Origin: Alphaproteobacteria bacterium
Lineage (GTDB): Bacteria > Pseudomonadota > Alphaproteobacteria > Reyranellales > Reyranellaceae
Direction: 5' to 3'
Length of the DNA: 64,000 nucleotides
NCBI GenBank assembly: GCA_019635875.1
Contig: JAHBYP010000003.1
Location: forward strand, 496,001-560,000
Position 1 is the first letter of the stretch; each line of letters begins with the position of its first letter. Under the pieces are notes generated by a model that did not search any database, had not been told where the DNA came from, and saw nothing but the letters and a program-made list of their open reading frames with translations. The position numbers and the translations under genes are program-made. Of this stretch, positions 8,201 through 16,261 are shown piece after piece.

Positions 8201-8857
8201 CTAGCGCCGCGGCGATCCGTCGTCGCCCAGGCGGCCGAGCGTCGACTGGCCGGATGCGTCCGGCGAGCGGTCCCTGATCCTGAGATTGTTCTGCACGTGC
8301 ATCGTGCCCAGGATGCCTTCGGTGAGATCCTCGGCCAGGCGCTTGTCATGACGGCTCTCCGCCACGCCGTCCAGCGTCACCTCGCCATCCCTCACCGAGA
8401 CCTCGATTCCACTGGCATCGAGCGAGGGCTCCTCGGTCAATCGATCGCACACCTCGTCGCGGATGCGCTCATCCGATCGCCTGTAGCCTTTCGGCCCGAC
8501 ACCACGGAAATTGCCCTCAATCCCGCGCGCCGGATCGGCCGCGCCGTAGCCCATGGGGTAGGGGCTTCCCCGCATCGCCGGGCCGGGCCAGTCTTCGGGC
8601 CCGAGATAGCCGATGCGCTCGCCATGTCCGCCCTGGCGCTGCATACCACCGCCCTGGCTGCCCGCACCGCGGCGATAGCGCGCGCCCGACACGCCCTCCA
8701 ATCGCCGCCGCCATTCACCCTGATCCGAGCCGCTGTATCGCCCATGAGCGCCGGCGATCTCCTGCGACCCCTGATCGATCTCGTCGTCCGCCCTCCGTTC
8801 GTCGCGCCGATCCGGGTCGCGAGGCTGCCAGTCCCGCGGGTAGCGTCGTTGGGCCAT
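8201..8857 (-). CDS. BON-domain protein with long low-complexity N-terminus
   Basis: A 218-residue protein. The first about 125 residues are rich in Arg, Gly, Asp and Gln (for example YPRDWQPRDPDRRDERRADD) and look disordered. The C-terminal about 70 residues form a BON domain: RIRDEVCDRLTEEPSLDASG, then VSVRDGEVTLDGVAESRHDK and VQNNLRI. BON domains occur in stress or envelope proteins such as OsmY and bind membranes or small ligands. No signal peptide is visible, which is unusual for OsmY-type proteins but common in alphaproteobacterial 'SWFGD.. BON' proteins. It follows bufC by 69 nt on the same strand; a shared transcript is possible. Confidence 0.82.
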   Translation of the reverse strand: MAQRRYPRDWQPRDPDRRDERRADDEIDQGSQEIAGAHGRYSGSDQGEWRRRLEGVSGARYRRGAGSQGGGMQRQGGHGERIGYLGPEDWPGPAMRGSPYPMGYGAADPARGIEGNFRGVGPKGYRRSDERIRDEVCDRLTEEPSLDASGIEVSVRDGEVTLDGVAESRHDKRLAEDLTEGILGTMHVQNNLRIRDRSPDASGQSTLGRLGDDGSPRR

Positions 8858-8926
8858 GTCGCTCTCCTCGGCGTGCCCTCTCCTGCGCGGGAAACGGACC
8901 GTGGCCGGCGAAGTTGCGCGGTAGCC

Positions 8927-9730
8927 TCAGTCCCACGCTGCGTCGTCGATCAGACCGCCATCCAGCCACGCACGCAGCAGACCCGCGGCGCGCTCGGCCG
9001 CCGCCTCCTCGGCCCCCGCCTCCCTGGCGAGCGCGGCGCACATCATGGGAAACGTGGTGCCGCCGCGCATCGTATCGAGCGCGCGGGCCTCGTCGGGGCT
9101 CATCGAGCGGAACTGGGCGTCGGCACCGGCCGACGGGCGCCAGATCAGCCAGTCGACCGCGCCCTCCTCCGCGGGCACATCGAGCTCGCCCGGCGCGACG
9201 GCGTCACGATGCTGGAAGGCCTGCGGCGCCTGATGCGTCAGAGACAGACGCCGCAGCGAGGGCACGAACGACAGGCGCAGCGATTCCCATGCCTGCGGTG
9301 GCGCGGCGGCGAGCTGCTCGAAGCTCAGCGGCTCGGCGTCGGCCGCGTCGTAGGCCTCGCCCAGGGCCCATTCGAAGCGCGCCATGTCGGCGGCGGCCGG
9401 CGTCGCGCTGAAGGGCGACGTGGCGGCGAGGAAGTCGGCGAGGTCGCGGCCGAACCAGCGCACCGAGGGCTGCGTCGAAGGATGCGCCGCGATATAGGCC
9501 CGCGCCATCATGTCGAACTCGGCAGGCCCCGCCATCGCCAGCAGGCCGGGATAGTCGGTTGTCAGCGCTTCGATCAGCCGAAGCGCGTAGGCGTCGCGAT
9601 AGACCGCCAGCAGCGTATCGCGGTCGGCCTTCGCGGTATCGAGCACGCGCGCGCGCAGCGCGTCGGCGGGCGCCGGCGTGCCGCGCATCCAGGCGGCGAA
9701 CTCGGCCTGCAGCGCGGCGAGCGCGCTCAC
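8927..9730 (-). CDS. bufC: BufC/HvfC-type partner protein (DUF2063)
   Basis: A 267-residue DUF2063 protein, partner of the DUF692 enzyme in bufferin and methanobactin-like RiPP maturation. The N-terminal helical part ([47 protein letters not shown]) is typical. The C-terminal part resembles the RiPP-recognition region that positions the precursor on BufB. Translation starts at a GTG that overlaps the bufB stop by GTGA, so the two are coupled. The family role is known; the assignment here rests on synteny with bufB and a Cys-rich precursor gene. Confidence 0.85.
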   Translation of the reverse strand: MSALAALQAEFAAWMRGTPAPADALRARVLDTAKADRDTLLAVYRDAYALRLIEALTTDYPGLLAMAGPAEFDMMARAYIAAHPSTQPSVRWFGRDLADFLAATSPFSATPAAADMARFEWALGEAYDAADAEPLSFEQLAAAPPQAWESLRLSFVPSLRRLSLTHQAPQAFQHRDAVAPGELDVPAEEGAVDWLIWRPSAGADAQFRSMSPDEARALDTMRGGTTFPMMCAALAREAGAEEAAAERAAGLLRAWLDGGLIDDAAWD

Positions 9731-10584
9731 GCCGCCTTCTCCGGCGTCGCCAGCGTGGCCCGTGCGAGCGTGGACCGGGCGATGGAGCGCGCGCGATCGA
9801 GCTCGGCCACGAGATCGGCATAGGGCGGGATGTCGTCGTCGCGCTCGATCATGGTCGGCACCGGCCCGAAGCGGCGCAGCGCCTCGGCGTAGAGGGTCCA
9901 GACGTCGTCGATCACTGGATGATCGTGGGTGTCGATGATGTGCGTGCCCATGTGGCTGTGGCCGGCGAGATGGATCTGCTTGACGCGCGCGCGCGGGATC
10001 GCCGCGAGATAAGCGCGCGGATCGAACTCGTGGTTGAAGGCCGAGACATAGATGTTGTTGACGTCGAGCAGGATGTCGCAATCGGCGCGCTCGGCCAGGG
10101 CGGCAAGGAACTCCCATTCGCTGAGCTGCGATTCGGCATAACGCACGTAGCTCGAGACGTTCTCCAGCAGGATGCGGCGGCCGAGCATGTCCTGCACCCG
10201 CTCGACGCGCGTCGCGACATGCGCCAGCGCCTCCTCGGTGTAGGGCAGCGGCAGCAGATCATGCAGGTTGATGCCGGCGTGGCCGGTGAAGCACAGATGG
10301 TCGGAGACCACGCGCGGCTCGATCCGCGCGGCCAGGGCCTTCAGCCCGGCGAGATAGTCGAGGTCGAGCGGATCGCTGGCGCCGATCGACAGCGACACGC
10401 CGTGCAGCGCCATCGGATAGTCGCGGCGGATGCGTTCGAGCCAGACCAGCGGCCGGCCGCCGGCGACCATATAGTTTTCCGACAGCGCCTCGAACCAGTC
10501 GACCCGGCCGGGCTGCTCGGCGATCTCCTGGTAGTGCTGGTGGCGCAGCCCGAGACCGAACTGCATGTCGGCGACCCTCGTCAT
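9727..10584 (-). CDS. bufB: BufB: DUF692 multinuclear iron enzyme
   Basis: A 285-residue DUF692 (UPF0276) TIM-barrel protein. The metal-ligand segments are visible: [10 protein letters not shown] near 30-39, LHGVSLSIG near 60, VSDHLCFTG near 93, LENVSSY near 143, [12 protein letters not shown] near 175, [10 protein letters not shown] near 202 and MIERDDDIP near 245. DUF692 enzymes carry two or three irons and oxidise Cys residues of a precursor peptide to oxazolone/thioamide or thiooxazole groups, giving metal-binding peptides. It lies between the precursor-like gene (96 nt upstream) and bufC (GTGA overlap). Confidence 0.92.
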   Translation of the reverse strand: MTRVADMQFGLGLRHQHYQEIAEQPGRVDWFEALSENYMVAGGRPLVWLERIRRDYPMALHGVSLSIGASDPLDLDYLAGLKALAARIEPRVVSDHLCFTGHAGINLHDLLPLPYTEEALAHVATRVERVQDMLGRRILLENVSSYVRYAESQLSEWEFLAALAERADCDILLDVNNIYVSAFNHEFDPRAYLAAIPRARVKQIHLAGHSHMGTHIIDTHDHPVIDDVWTLYAEALRRFGPVPTMIERDDDIPPYADLVAELDRARSIARSTLARATLATPEKAA

Positions 10585-10680
10585 GGGCCCAGTGTAAGCG
10601 GGAAAGCGGTCACGCCAAGACGGAACGGGCGCCGCCGGTCTCCCGGGGCGCCCCTCCCGCTACAGGCGCGGCGCGCGCGA

Positions 10681-10929
10681 TCAGCTGGCGACCTTGCCGC
10701 CCTTGCTGGTGCACTCCGCGGCGTCCTTGGCCGAGACCCAGCCCTGGCCCTTGCAGGCGTTCATGCCCTTGCAGCTCGACGACGCCGTCTTGCAGGCGCT
10801 GGTGCCCTTGCACGAGTTGATGCCGGTGCACTTCACGCCCGCCTGGGCGTGCGAGACGCTCGCGATCGTGCCGGCGGCGAACATGGCGGCGGCCGCGGCG
10901 GCGATCACGGTGGCGGTCCTGATGGTCAT
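10681..10929 (-). CDS. bufA: BufA-type bufferin precursor (periplasmic metal-binding RiPP)
   Basis: An 82-residue precursor. Residues 1-30 are a Sec signal peptide (MTIRTATVIAAAAAAMFAAG, ending near SHAQA). The mature part has six Cys at about 34, 40, 46, 53, 59 and 73, the first five in near-regular 6-7 residue steps, each in an SxxCKG-like unit (NSCKG, SACK, SSCKG, NACKGQGW), followed by AAECTSKGGKV. This spacing and ending match the BufA2-like bufferins. It heads the bufABC set, and GGGAG precedes the ATG. Expected to be modified by BufB/BufC, exported and to sequester copper or zinc. There is no bufD (DoxX-like) gene. Confidence 0.88.
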   Translation of the reverse strand: MTIRTATVIAAAAAAMFAAGTIASVSHAQAGVKCTGINSCKGTSACKTASSSCKGMNACKGQGWVSAKDAAECTSKGGKVAS

Positions 10930-11154
10930 TGATGGAGCTCCCTTGGGTTCTGATTGGCGTACCGGTGCCCCGGCACGCGAACACCATGATCCACAGACGC
11001 GATCATCGGGAAGTAACAGCTTGGCGAGACGGCGACACGTCAGCGTGATGGTCGCGCGCAGGACCAGTGGATTATACGCGGCAGCGCTGCGGCCGGATGT
11101 CGATCGCATCCGGATCCGGCCCTGCCGGACGCTCTGACGCTGGCGCCGGCAGCG

Positions 11155-11937
11155 TCACGCCCGGGCCGCGATCCGGGCACGCATGTCGGTCGCCGAGATC
11201 GCCTCCAGACCGTTGGGCAGTTCGATACGCTCGATCGCGTAGCCGACCTGGCGGCCGTAGAAGACGTTGGTGATGTTGGGCAGCGGCACGACGATATACC
11301 GGCCGCGGTGGTGGGACAGCCCGCGCTCGATGCGGTCCTTCACCGCCTCGAAGGCATAGGGGTTGCTGCCGTCCATGCCGTGCGTATCGCGCACCCCGAT
11401 GCAGGCCTGGCCGACGCGATGCAGCCCCTCCTCGATCAGCGCCCTGTGGCCGTCATGGAATGGCTGCCAGCGACCGATGAACAGCGCCGTCGGACGCTGC
11501 GGGTCGAACACCGGATGCAGGCGCTGGGCGATGGTCTCCGCCCAGTGCTCGGGCGAGCCTCGCTGCGTGACGCGCACGTCGGGGCGCTCGGGCGGCACGA
11601 ACATGGCGTTGGTGTCCTCGAACCGGCTGCGCTCGATGCGGTCGAGCCAGACGACGAACGCGTCGCCGAACGCGGCGCGCGTCTCGGGCGTCGGACAGAT
11701 GAAATCAGCGATCGCGAAGCCGCCGGTCTTCAGCACCTGGTCGCACAGCCAGCCCATGCGGCGGGCCTGCTCGATGCGGTCGGGCAGCGAGAAGCCGAGA
11801 TCCTTGTTCACGTTCGCGCGAACCTCGTCGGCGTCGAACAGGACGGCGTTGAGCCGCCGCGCCAGCACGCGGGCCAAGGTCGTCTTGCCGGCACCGGGCA
11901 GGCCCATCACCAGAATCTTGCGGGCAATCTCGTGCAT
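11155..11937 (-). CDS. APS-kinase-like P-loop kinase fused to NadM-like nucleotidyltransferase
   Basis: A 260-residue two-domain protein starting at the ATG behind AAGAGGAGA. Residues about 5-140 resemble adenylylsulfate kinase: Walker A GLPGAGKTT (12-20), then FDADEVRANVNKDLGFS and RIEQARR, and FEDTNAMFVPPE. Residues about 150-260 form a HxGH nucleotidyltransferase: ALFIGRWQPFHDGHRALI near 152-169 and the closing SATDMRARI. It could make or use activated sulfate, fitting the divergent arylsulfotransferase and sulfotransferase genes. It could instead be a NadR-like kinase/adenylyltransferase in reversed domain order. Which one is undecided. Confidence 0.8.
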   Translation of the reverse strand: MHEIARKILVMGLPGAGKTTLARVLARRLNAVLFDADEVRANVNKDLGFSLPDRIEQARRMGWLCDQVLKTGGFAIADFICPTPETRAAFGDAFVVWLDRIERSRFEDTNAMFVPPERPDVRVTQRGSPEHWAETIAQRLHPVFDPQRPTALFIGRWQPFHDGHRALIEEGLHRVGQACIGVRDTHGMDGSNPYAFEAVKDRIERGLSHHRGRYIVVPLPNITNVFYGRQVGYAIERIELPNGLEAISATDMRARIAARA

Positions 11938-12262
11938 GGCACGGGTTCTCCTCTTGCGTTGCGTAAGGTTCGTGCCGGCCACGTCGCGACTGCTTCGTCG
12001 ACGGCCGAATCGAGCATCAGCTCTTGGCCATTTTGGGACTGCGCCGGCGCATGGCGCGGGGCGACCGCGTGCATGAACTGTCACGCACGCAACGCGGCGG
12101 GCACATGAGGCGTTGCAGTCCTGCGAGGGCCACTTGCGCCACAATCGCGCGCGGTGCACGCGGGGGTACCGTGCTGACCCGGTCACCGAAGCGCGCCAGT
12201 GAACGGGTGTATGCGGGTCCCCGTCGACGACGACGCGTGTGCAATCGGCGTGGAGACATGCG
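11938..12262. other. Divergent intergenic region between kinase fusion and arylsulfotransferase
   Basis: This 325-nt stretch separates two divergently transcribed genes and must hold both promoters. I see no convincing -35/-10 pair, no strong inverted repeat and no credible coding frame in it. Short ORFs crossing it lack recognisable protein features. Confidence 0.4.
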
Positions 12263-13642
12263 ATGAGCCCGGCACCTGCGCCTCCGTCCTCCGAGACCGA
12301 CGCTCCGGCGGGCGCCGGCGCGCGAGGCTGGTATGCGGTGCTGGCACCTCTGTGCGTCGGCTTCGTCGCCTTCGTCGTCGGCAGCTTGACGATGTATCTG
12401 AGTCTGTTCCCGGCCGAGGCGATGCGCCGCTCATTCCAGGGCGGCCTGGCGCTGTACGACCGCGTGGTCGTGAACAGCGATCCATTGATGACAGATTTCT
12501 GGCAGCCAGCACGAACCGACGGGCGCGGCGTCCTACGGCATGACCCGGAGCGCGCCCACCAGGGGCTGACGCTCTATTCGTCGAGTCACGATCATCGCGT
12601 CTTCTTGATCGACATGTCCGGGCGCGTGGTGCACGAGTGGTTCGTGCCCTACAGCCGGGTGTGGGAGAGAGGCGGCAAGGTCTCGCATCCAAGGGCCGAC
12701 CCCTTCGTCCACATCGAGAAAGCGCACTTGCTGCCCGGCGGCGATCTGCTGGTGATGTACACCGCGGTCGGCGACACGCCTTGGGGCTACGGCCTGGCCA
12801 AGGTCGACCGCAACGGCCGCGTCATCTGGAAGTATCTCGGCAATGCCCATCACGACTTCGCGCTGGATACGGCCGGTAACATCTTCGTGCTGACGCACGA
12901 GGTCACCAAAAGGGATCTGCCGGGGTTCGGGCATCTGAACAAGCCGCGCATAGACGACTTCATCGTCAAGCTGGCGCCCGACGGGCGCGTCCTGCAGAAA
13001 TTGTGGCTTACCGGCGTCTTCGCTCAGTCCCGCTTCGGCCATCGCCTGCACTACAGCTCGTGGTGGGCGCATGTCATGAACGGCGACTACCTGCACACCA
13101 ACTCCATCCAGATCCTGGAAGACGCGGTGCCGGGCATCGCCGGCAGCGGGTCCGGCCAGGCACTGGTATCGATGCGCGACATCAGCACCATCGCCCTGAT
13201 CGACATGACCGCCGAGAAAGCCGTGTGGGCCGCAGCAGGCCCGTGGCTGCGGCAGCACGACGCGCAGGTTCTGCCCGGTGGACGCATCCTGTTGTTCGAC
13301 AACGAAGGGGCAGTCGGCGGGCCTGGCCCGTCGCGCGTGCTGGAATTCGATCCCGGGAGCCACAAGGTCAACTGGAGCTACGGCGACCGGCCGGGCGAGG
13401 CGCTCGACAGCGCCACACGATCGAGCCAGAGCCGGCTGGACAACGGCAACACGCTGATCGTCGAATCCCGGGCCGGCCGCCTGATCGAGGTGACGCGGAC
13501 GGGCGACATCGTGTGGGAGTTCGTGAATCCGGTGCGCCGCGGTGCCGGCAACGAGCGGATTCCGATCATCTTCTGGGTCCAGCGCCTGGATCCGCAGCGC
13601 GATCTTGCGCCCGCGTTCCGGGACAGCCTCGCCCTGGAGTGA
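12263..13642 (+). CDS. Arylsulfotransferase (ASST)-family protein, membrane-anchored
   Basis: A 459-residue protein; TGGAGA precedes the ATG at 12263. Residues about 26-52 form one membrane segment (YAVLAPLCVGFVAFVVGSLT) that anchors a periplasmic beta-propeller. The propeller has ASST-like blades: LIDMSGRVVHEWFVPYS, HIEKAHLLPGGDLLVMY, KVDRNGRVIWKYLGNAHHDF, and LEFDPGSHKVNWSYG. ASST enzymes transfer sulfate from aryl sulfates to phenols with a catalytic His; NAHHDF and LRQHDAQVLPGG hold candidate His. Many relatives are annotated only by fold, so activity is uncertain. It leads a run of membrane and sulfotransferase genes. Confidence 0.78.
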   Translation: MSPAPAPPSSETDAPAGAGARGWYAVLAPLCVGFVAFVVGSLTMYLSLFPAEAMRRSFQGGLALYDRVVVNSDPLMTDFWQPARTDGRGVLRHDPERAHQGLTLYSSSHDHRVFLIDMSGRVVHEWFVPYSRVWERGGKVSHPRADPFVHIEKAHLLPGGDLLVMYTAVGDTPWGYGLAKVDRNGRVIWKYLGNAHHDFALDTAGNIFVLTHEVTKRDLPGFGHLNKPRIDDFIVKLAPDGRVLQKLWLTGVFAQSRFGHRLHYSSWWAHVMNGDYLHTNSIQILEDAVPGIAGSGSGQALVSMRDISTIALIDMTAEKAVWAAAGPWLRQHDAQVLPGGRILLFDNEGAVGGPGPSRVLEFDPGSHKVNWSYGDRPGEALDSATRSSQSRLDNGNTLIVESRAGRLIEVTRTGDIVWEFVNPVRRGAGNERIPIIFWVQRLDPQRDLAPAFRDSLALE

Positions 13643-13739
13643 CGGCGCAACCTTTTGCCGAGGCGATGACTTCTGAAGGGCCGGAAGCCGCGGCATGCGT
13701 TCGCATTGTGCATCAGTATGCGTAGAGGAGGATCAAACG

Positions 13740-13997
13740 ATGGCCACCATCCGCCTTCCCGCCGTGACGCTGCTTGTGTTGGTGGTCGCGACGCCCGCCT
13801 GGGCCTATGTCGGGCCCGGCGCCGGCCTCTCCCTGCTGGGTGCGTTCGTTGCACTGCTGTCCGCCATCGTGGCCGCGGTCGCGTTTCTGGTGCTGTGGCC
13901 CTTGCGCATGCGCCGTGCCCGCAGGGCGCGCACCCGCGCCGGCGACATCGAGCGGGCGACGGAGCAGGGCCGTGTGAATCCGGACGGCTCGTCCTGA
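13740..13997 (+). CDS. Small membrane protein
   Basis: An 85-residue protein starting at ATG 13740 behind GAGGAGG. It has a signal-like N-terminus (TIRLPAVTLLVLVVATPAWA), a YVGPGAGLSLLG segment, then a second hydrophobic stretch (VALLSAIVAAVAFLVLWPL) and a highly basic RMRRARRARTRAG tail. Small proteins with a YVGPGAG segment are often seen beside ASST-like genes, which suggests a structural or assembly role for this cluster. No enzymatic motif is present, and I do not recognise a named family. Confidence 0.75.
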   Translation: MATIRLPAVTLLVLVVATPAWAYVGPGAGLSLLGAFVALLSAIVAAVAFLVLWPLRMRRARRARTRAGDIERATEQGRVNPDGSS

Positions 13998-14010
13998 CGT
14001 CCGGTGGCTC

Positions 14011-14727
14011 TTGAGCCTGCTCGATCTGCCCCTGGAGGTGCTGTCGTGGGCCGATGCGGCGATCGACGCGCCGCCGGTCATGCGCGTCATAGCCTGGGGG
14101 GTGGTCGCCGGCGCCATCTCGATGGGAGTGTACCGGCTGCTGTCGCCTCAGGCGCGCCTGGTCCGCATGTCGGACGAGGCGCACCGCCTGCAGGCGACGC
14201 TGCGGCGCGAGGATACGGCGATGCGGGAGGGTGTGAGCGCGGCGCGCCGGCTACTGTCGCTCGCCCTGGCCCGCATCGGACTGGCATCCGGGCCGACCGT
14301 GGCAGGCGCCATACCTGTGCTCTGCCTGATGGTATGGCTGCAGATCCACCACGCCTACGATCTGCCGCCGCCGGATGAGGTGCCGGTCGTCCGCGTACGG
14401 CCGGAGGGCGCGCACGTCCGATGGGTCGCCGATCGCGCCGCGCCGCCACGCGTCGAAGTGACCGACGGCATCGACCAGATACTGCAGTCGGTGTCGCTGG
14501 TCGTGCCGATGCCGGTGGTGCACAAGCGCCTCTGGTGGAGCGGCCTGATCGGCAACCCGCTGGGCTATCTCGACGACGACAGCCCGGCGGAGCGCATCGA
14601 GATCGGCCTGCCGCCGAAGCGCTACCTGGAGGTTGGGCCGGACTGGGTGCGCGGCTGGGAGGCGCCTTTCCTGGCGAGCCTGCTGGTGGTGTCGCTCGGT
14701 CTCAAGTTCGCGTTCCGCATCCGATGA
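14011..14727 (+). CDS. Membrane protein of unknown function
   Basis: A 238-residue protein; the start is taken as TTG 14011, as no ATG or SD is better placed. It has three likely membrane segments: about 23-45 (MRVIAWGVVAGAISMGVY), about 92-115 (GPTVAGAIPVLCLMVWLQI) and the C-terminal about 218-236 (APFLASLLVVSLGLKFAF). Between the first two lies a charged helical stretch (SPQARLVRMSDEAHRLQATL) reminiscent of EMC3/TMCO1-type insertase-like proteins. The central part, residues about 120-200, should face the periplasm. It overlaps the sulfotransferase start by ATGA. The insertase resemblance is only a suggestion. Confidence 0.7.
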   Translation: MSLLDLPLEVLSWADAAIDAPPVMRVIAWGVVAGAISMGVYRLLSPQARLVRMSDEAHRLQATLRREDTAMREGVSAARRLLSLALARIGLASGPTVAGAIPVLCLMVWLQIHHAYDLPPPDEVPVVRVRPEGAHVRWVADRAAPPRVEVTDGIDQILQSVSLVVPMPVVHKRLWWSGLIGNPLGYLDDDSPAERIEIGLPPKRYLEVGPDWVRGWEAPFLASLLVVSLGLKFAFRIR

Positions 14728-15848
14728 CAATGCACGCCAGAGGCGGCACGGATCCGTATGCCGGCTTCCACGTCGATCGCTGGCTCGACTGGCTCGGCGG
14801 CTGGATGTCGAGGCGGTCCGGCCTGATGCGTCGGATCGGCGACTTCGAAACGCGCCGGTTGGCGCCCGAGCTGGACGGCGTGGCGATCCGTGCGCCGATC
14901 TTTATCTGCGGCCTGGCACGGTCGGGCACCACCATCCTGCTGGAAACCCTGGCCGCCCACCCGGATACGGTGACTCACCGCTACCGCGACTATCCCGGCG
15001 TTCTGGCACCGGTGTTCTGGGACCACGTCGCTTCGCGGCTCTATGCCGGCCGGACCGAGGCGCGCGAGCGCGCCCACGGCGACGGAATCGCGGTGACACC
15101 CGACAGTCCCGAGGCGATCGAGGAAATGCTGTGGATGGCCTTCCATCCGCGCAGCCACGATCCGGCACACGACAACTCGTTGGGGCGCGGCAGCGTGGCG
15201 CCGGATTTCGCGGCGCGCTATCGCGATCATATCCGCAAGCTGCTGTGGCTGCGCCGCGGATCGCGCTACCTGTCGAAGGGCAACTACAACACGGCACGGC
15301 TGGAGGCCCTGATCGATCTGTTCCCGGATGCGCGCTTCTTCGTCCCGGTCCGCGAGCCGGTCGCCCACATCGCCTCGCTGGTGCGCCAGCACGCGCGCTT
15401 CTGCGTCGCCGAGGCACGCCATCCGGCGGCGTTGCGCTACATGCAGCGGATCGGCCACTTCGAGTTCGGGCTCGACCGGCGGCCGCTCAACCTGGGCGAC
15501 GGCGCGATGGTGGCCGAGATCCAGCGCCTGTGGCGCCAGGGCCGGGAGGTCGAGGGCTGGAGCCTGTACTGGTCCGGCGTGCACGCCTTCATCGCCGATC
15601 GACTGGCCCGCGATTCTGCCCTGCGTGGGTCGGTTGCCGTCGTCCGGTTCGAGGACCTTTGTGCGGAGCCGACCACCACCCTGAACCACGTGCTGGCCCA
15701 TGCCGGCCTGCCGGCGAGCGACGCGTGGGTCAGCGAGCACGCCGCGCGCCTGCGCGCGCCCGACTACTACAGCATCTCCCTTGACGCGGCCGAGCGCCAG
15801 ACGATCCGCCGCCTCACCGCCGCCGTGGCCGCCCGGTTCGGGTACTGA
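14724..15848 (+). CDS. Sulfotransferase (PAPS-dependent family)
   Basis: A 374-residue sulfotransferase-family protein. The 5'-phosphosulfate-binding loop is visible as FICGLARSGTTILLETL near residue 56-72. The 3'-phosphate-binding region is FFVPVREPVAHIASL near 203-217, with Arg and a downstream Ser. Later segments (VVRFEDLCAEPTTTLNHVLAHAGLP) match the conserved helix of sulfotransferases. It would move a sulfo group from PAPS to a hydroxyl or amine of a metabolite, lipid or saccharide. Coupled to the upstream membrane protein by ATGA. With the kinase-like gene and ASST-like gene, it forms a sulfo-group theme; the acceptor is unknown. Confidence 0.85.
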   Translation: MTMHARGGTDPYAGFHVDRWLDWLGGWMSRRSGLMRRIGDFETRRLAPELDGVAIRAPIFICGLARSGTTILLETLAAHPDTVTHRYRDYPGVLAPVFWDHVASRLYAGRTEARERAHGDGIAVTPDSPEAIEEMLWMAFHPRSHDPAHDNSLGRGSVAPDFAARYRDHIRKLLWLRRGSRYLSKGNYNTARLEALIDLFPDARFFVPVREPVAHIASLVRQHARFCVAEARHPAALRYMQRIGHFEFGLDRRPLNLGDGAMVAEIQRLWRQGREVEGWSLYWSGVHAFIADRLARDSALRGSVAVVRFEDLCAEPTTTLNHVLAHAGLPASDAWVSEHAARLRAPDYYSISLDAAERQTIRRLTAAVAARFGY

Positions 15849-16010
15849 GTTCTCCGCACCTTAGCTTCCCCCGCTCCGCGGTTGCGGCAAAGGGCACATC
15901 TCGGAGCAAATCTCGGCGGTGCGGGCGCAATCCCCTTCAGCGCAAGTGGTAGGTACCCGCTTGCGGATGCAGCCGTAGTCCTACTAGATCACCAGCCATC
16001 TGCACTCCTG

Positions 16011-16097
16011 GCGGGCGTGGCGAAACTGGTAGCCGCACGAGACTTAAAATCTCGAGACCGAAAGGTTGTGCCGGTTCGAGTCCGGCCGCCCGCACCA
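16011..16097 (+). tRNA. tRNA-Leu(UAA)
   Basis: A complete 87-nt class II tRNA. Acceptor arms GCGGGCG and CGCCCGC pair fully, with discriminator A and an encoded CCA (16095-16097). The anticodon stem CGAGA/TCTCG encloses the loop CTTAAAA, giving anticodon UAA. A long variable arm (AGACC-GAAA-GGTTGT) and the T arm GCCGG-TTCGAGT-CCGGC are as expected for leucine. No repeat or integrase suggests that it is used as an attachment site here. Confidence 0.97.
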
Positions 16098-16261
16098 CCG
16101 TTGCGTCTACCGACTCCGTCAACCCCCGGTGCGCCGCCCTGGCGCGCCGGCCATATCTTGTGTTGGGTTCACGGCGCGTTCTCCAACGACTGGCGGCCGC
16201 CAAGCCATTGCAACGACTCGCTTTTTCGCGAGTTGACTCGCTCGTTCCACAGGAGGCGGCG

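Noticed and set aside
8297..9823. A long plus-strand ORF of about 508 codons over the BON and bufC genes
   Set aside because: It is antisense to two genes with clear domains, and its translation is Arg/His/Ala-rich without motifs, as expected for GC-rich shadow frames.
12183..12692. ORFs in the gap upstream of the arylsulfotransferase gene and on its opposite strand
   Set aside because: Arg-rich shadow translations without SD or family features.
16011..16097. tRNA-Leu as an island attachment site
   Set aside because: No second copy of the tRNA 3' end and no integrase gene found within the window.
15937..16203. An 88-codon minus-strand ORF across the tRNA-Leu gene
   Set aside because: It is the well-known false ORF antisense to tRNA (AAGLEPAQPFG...); the tRNA folds completely and explains the sequence.
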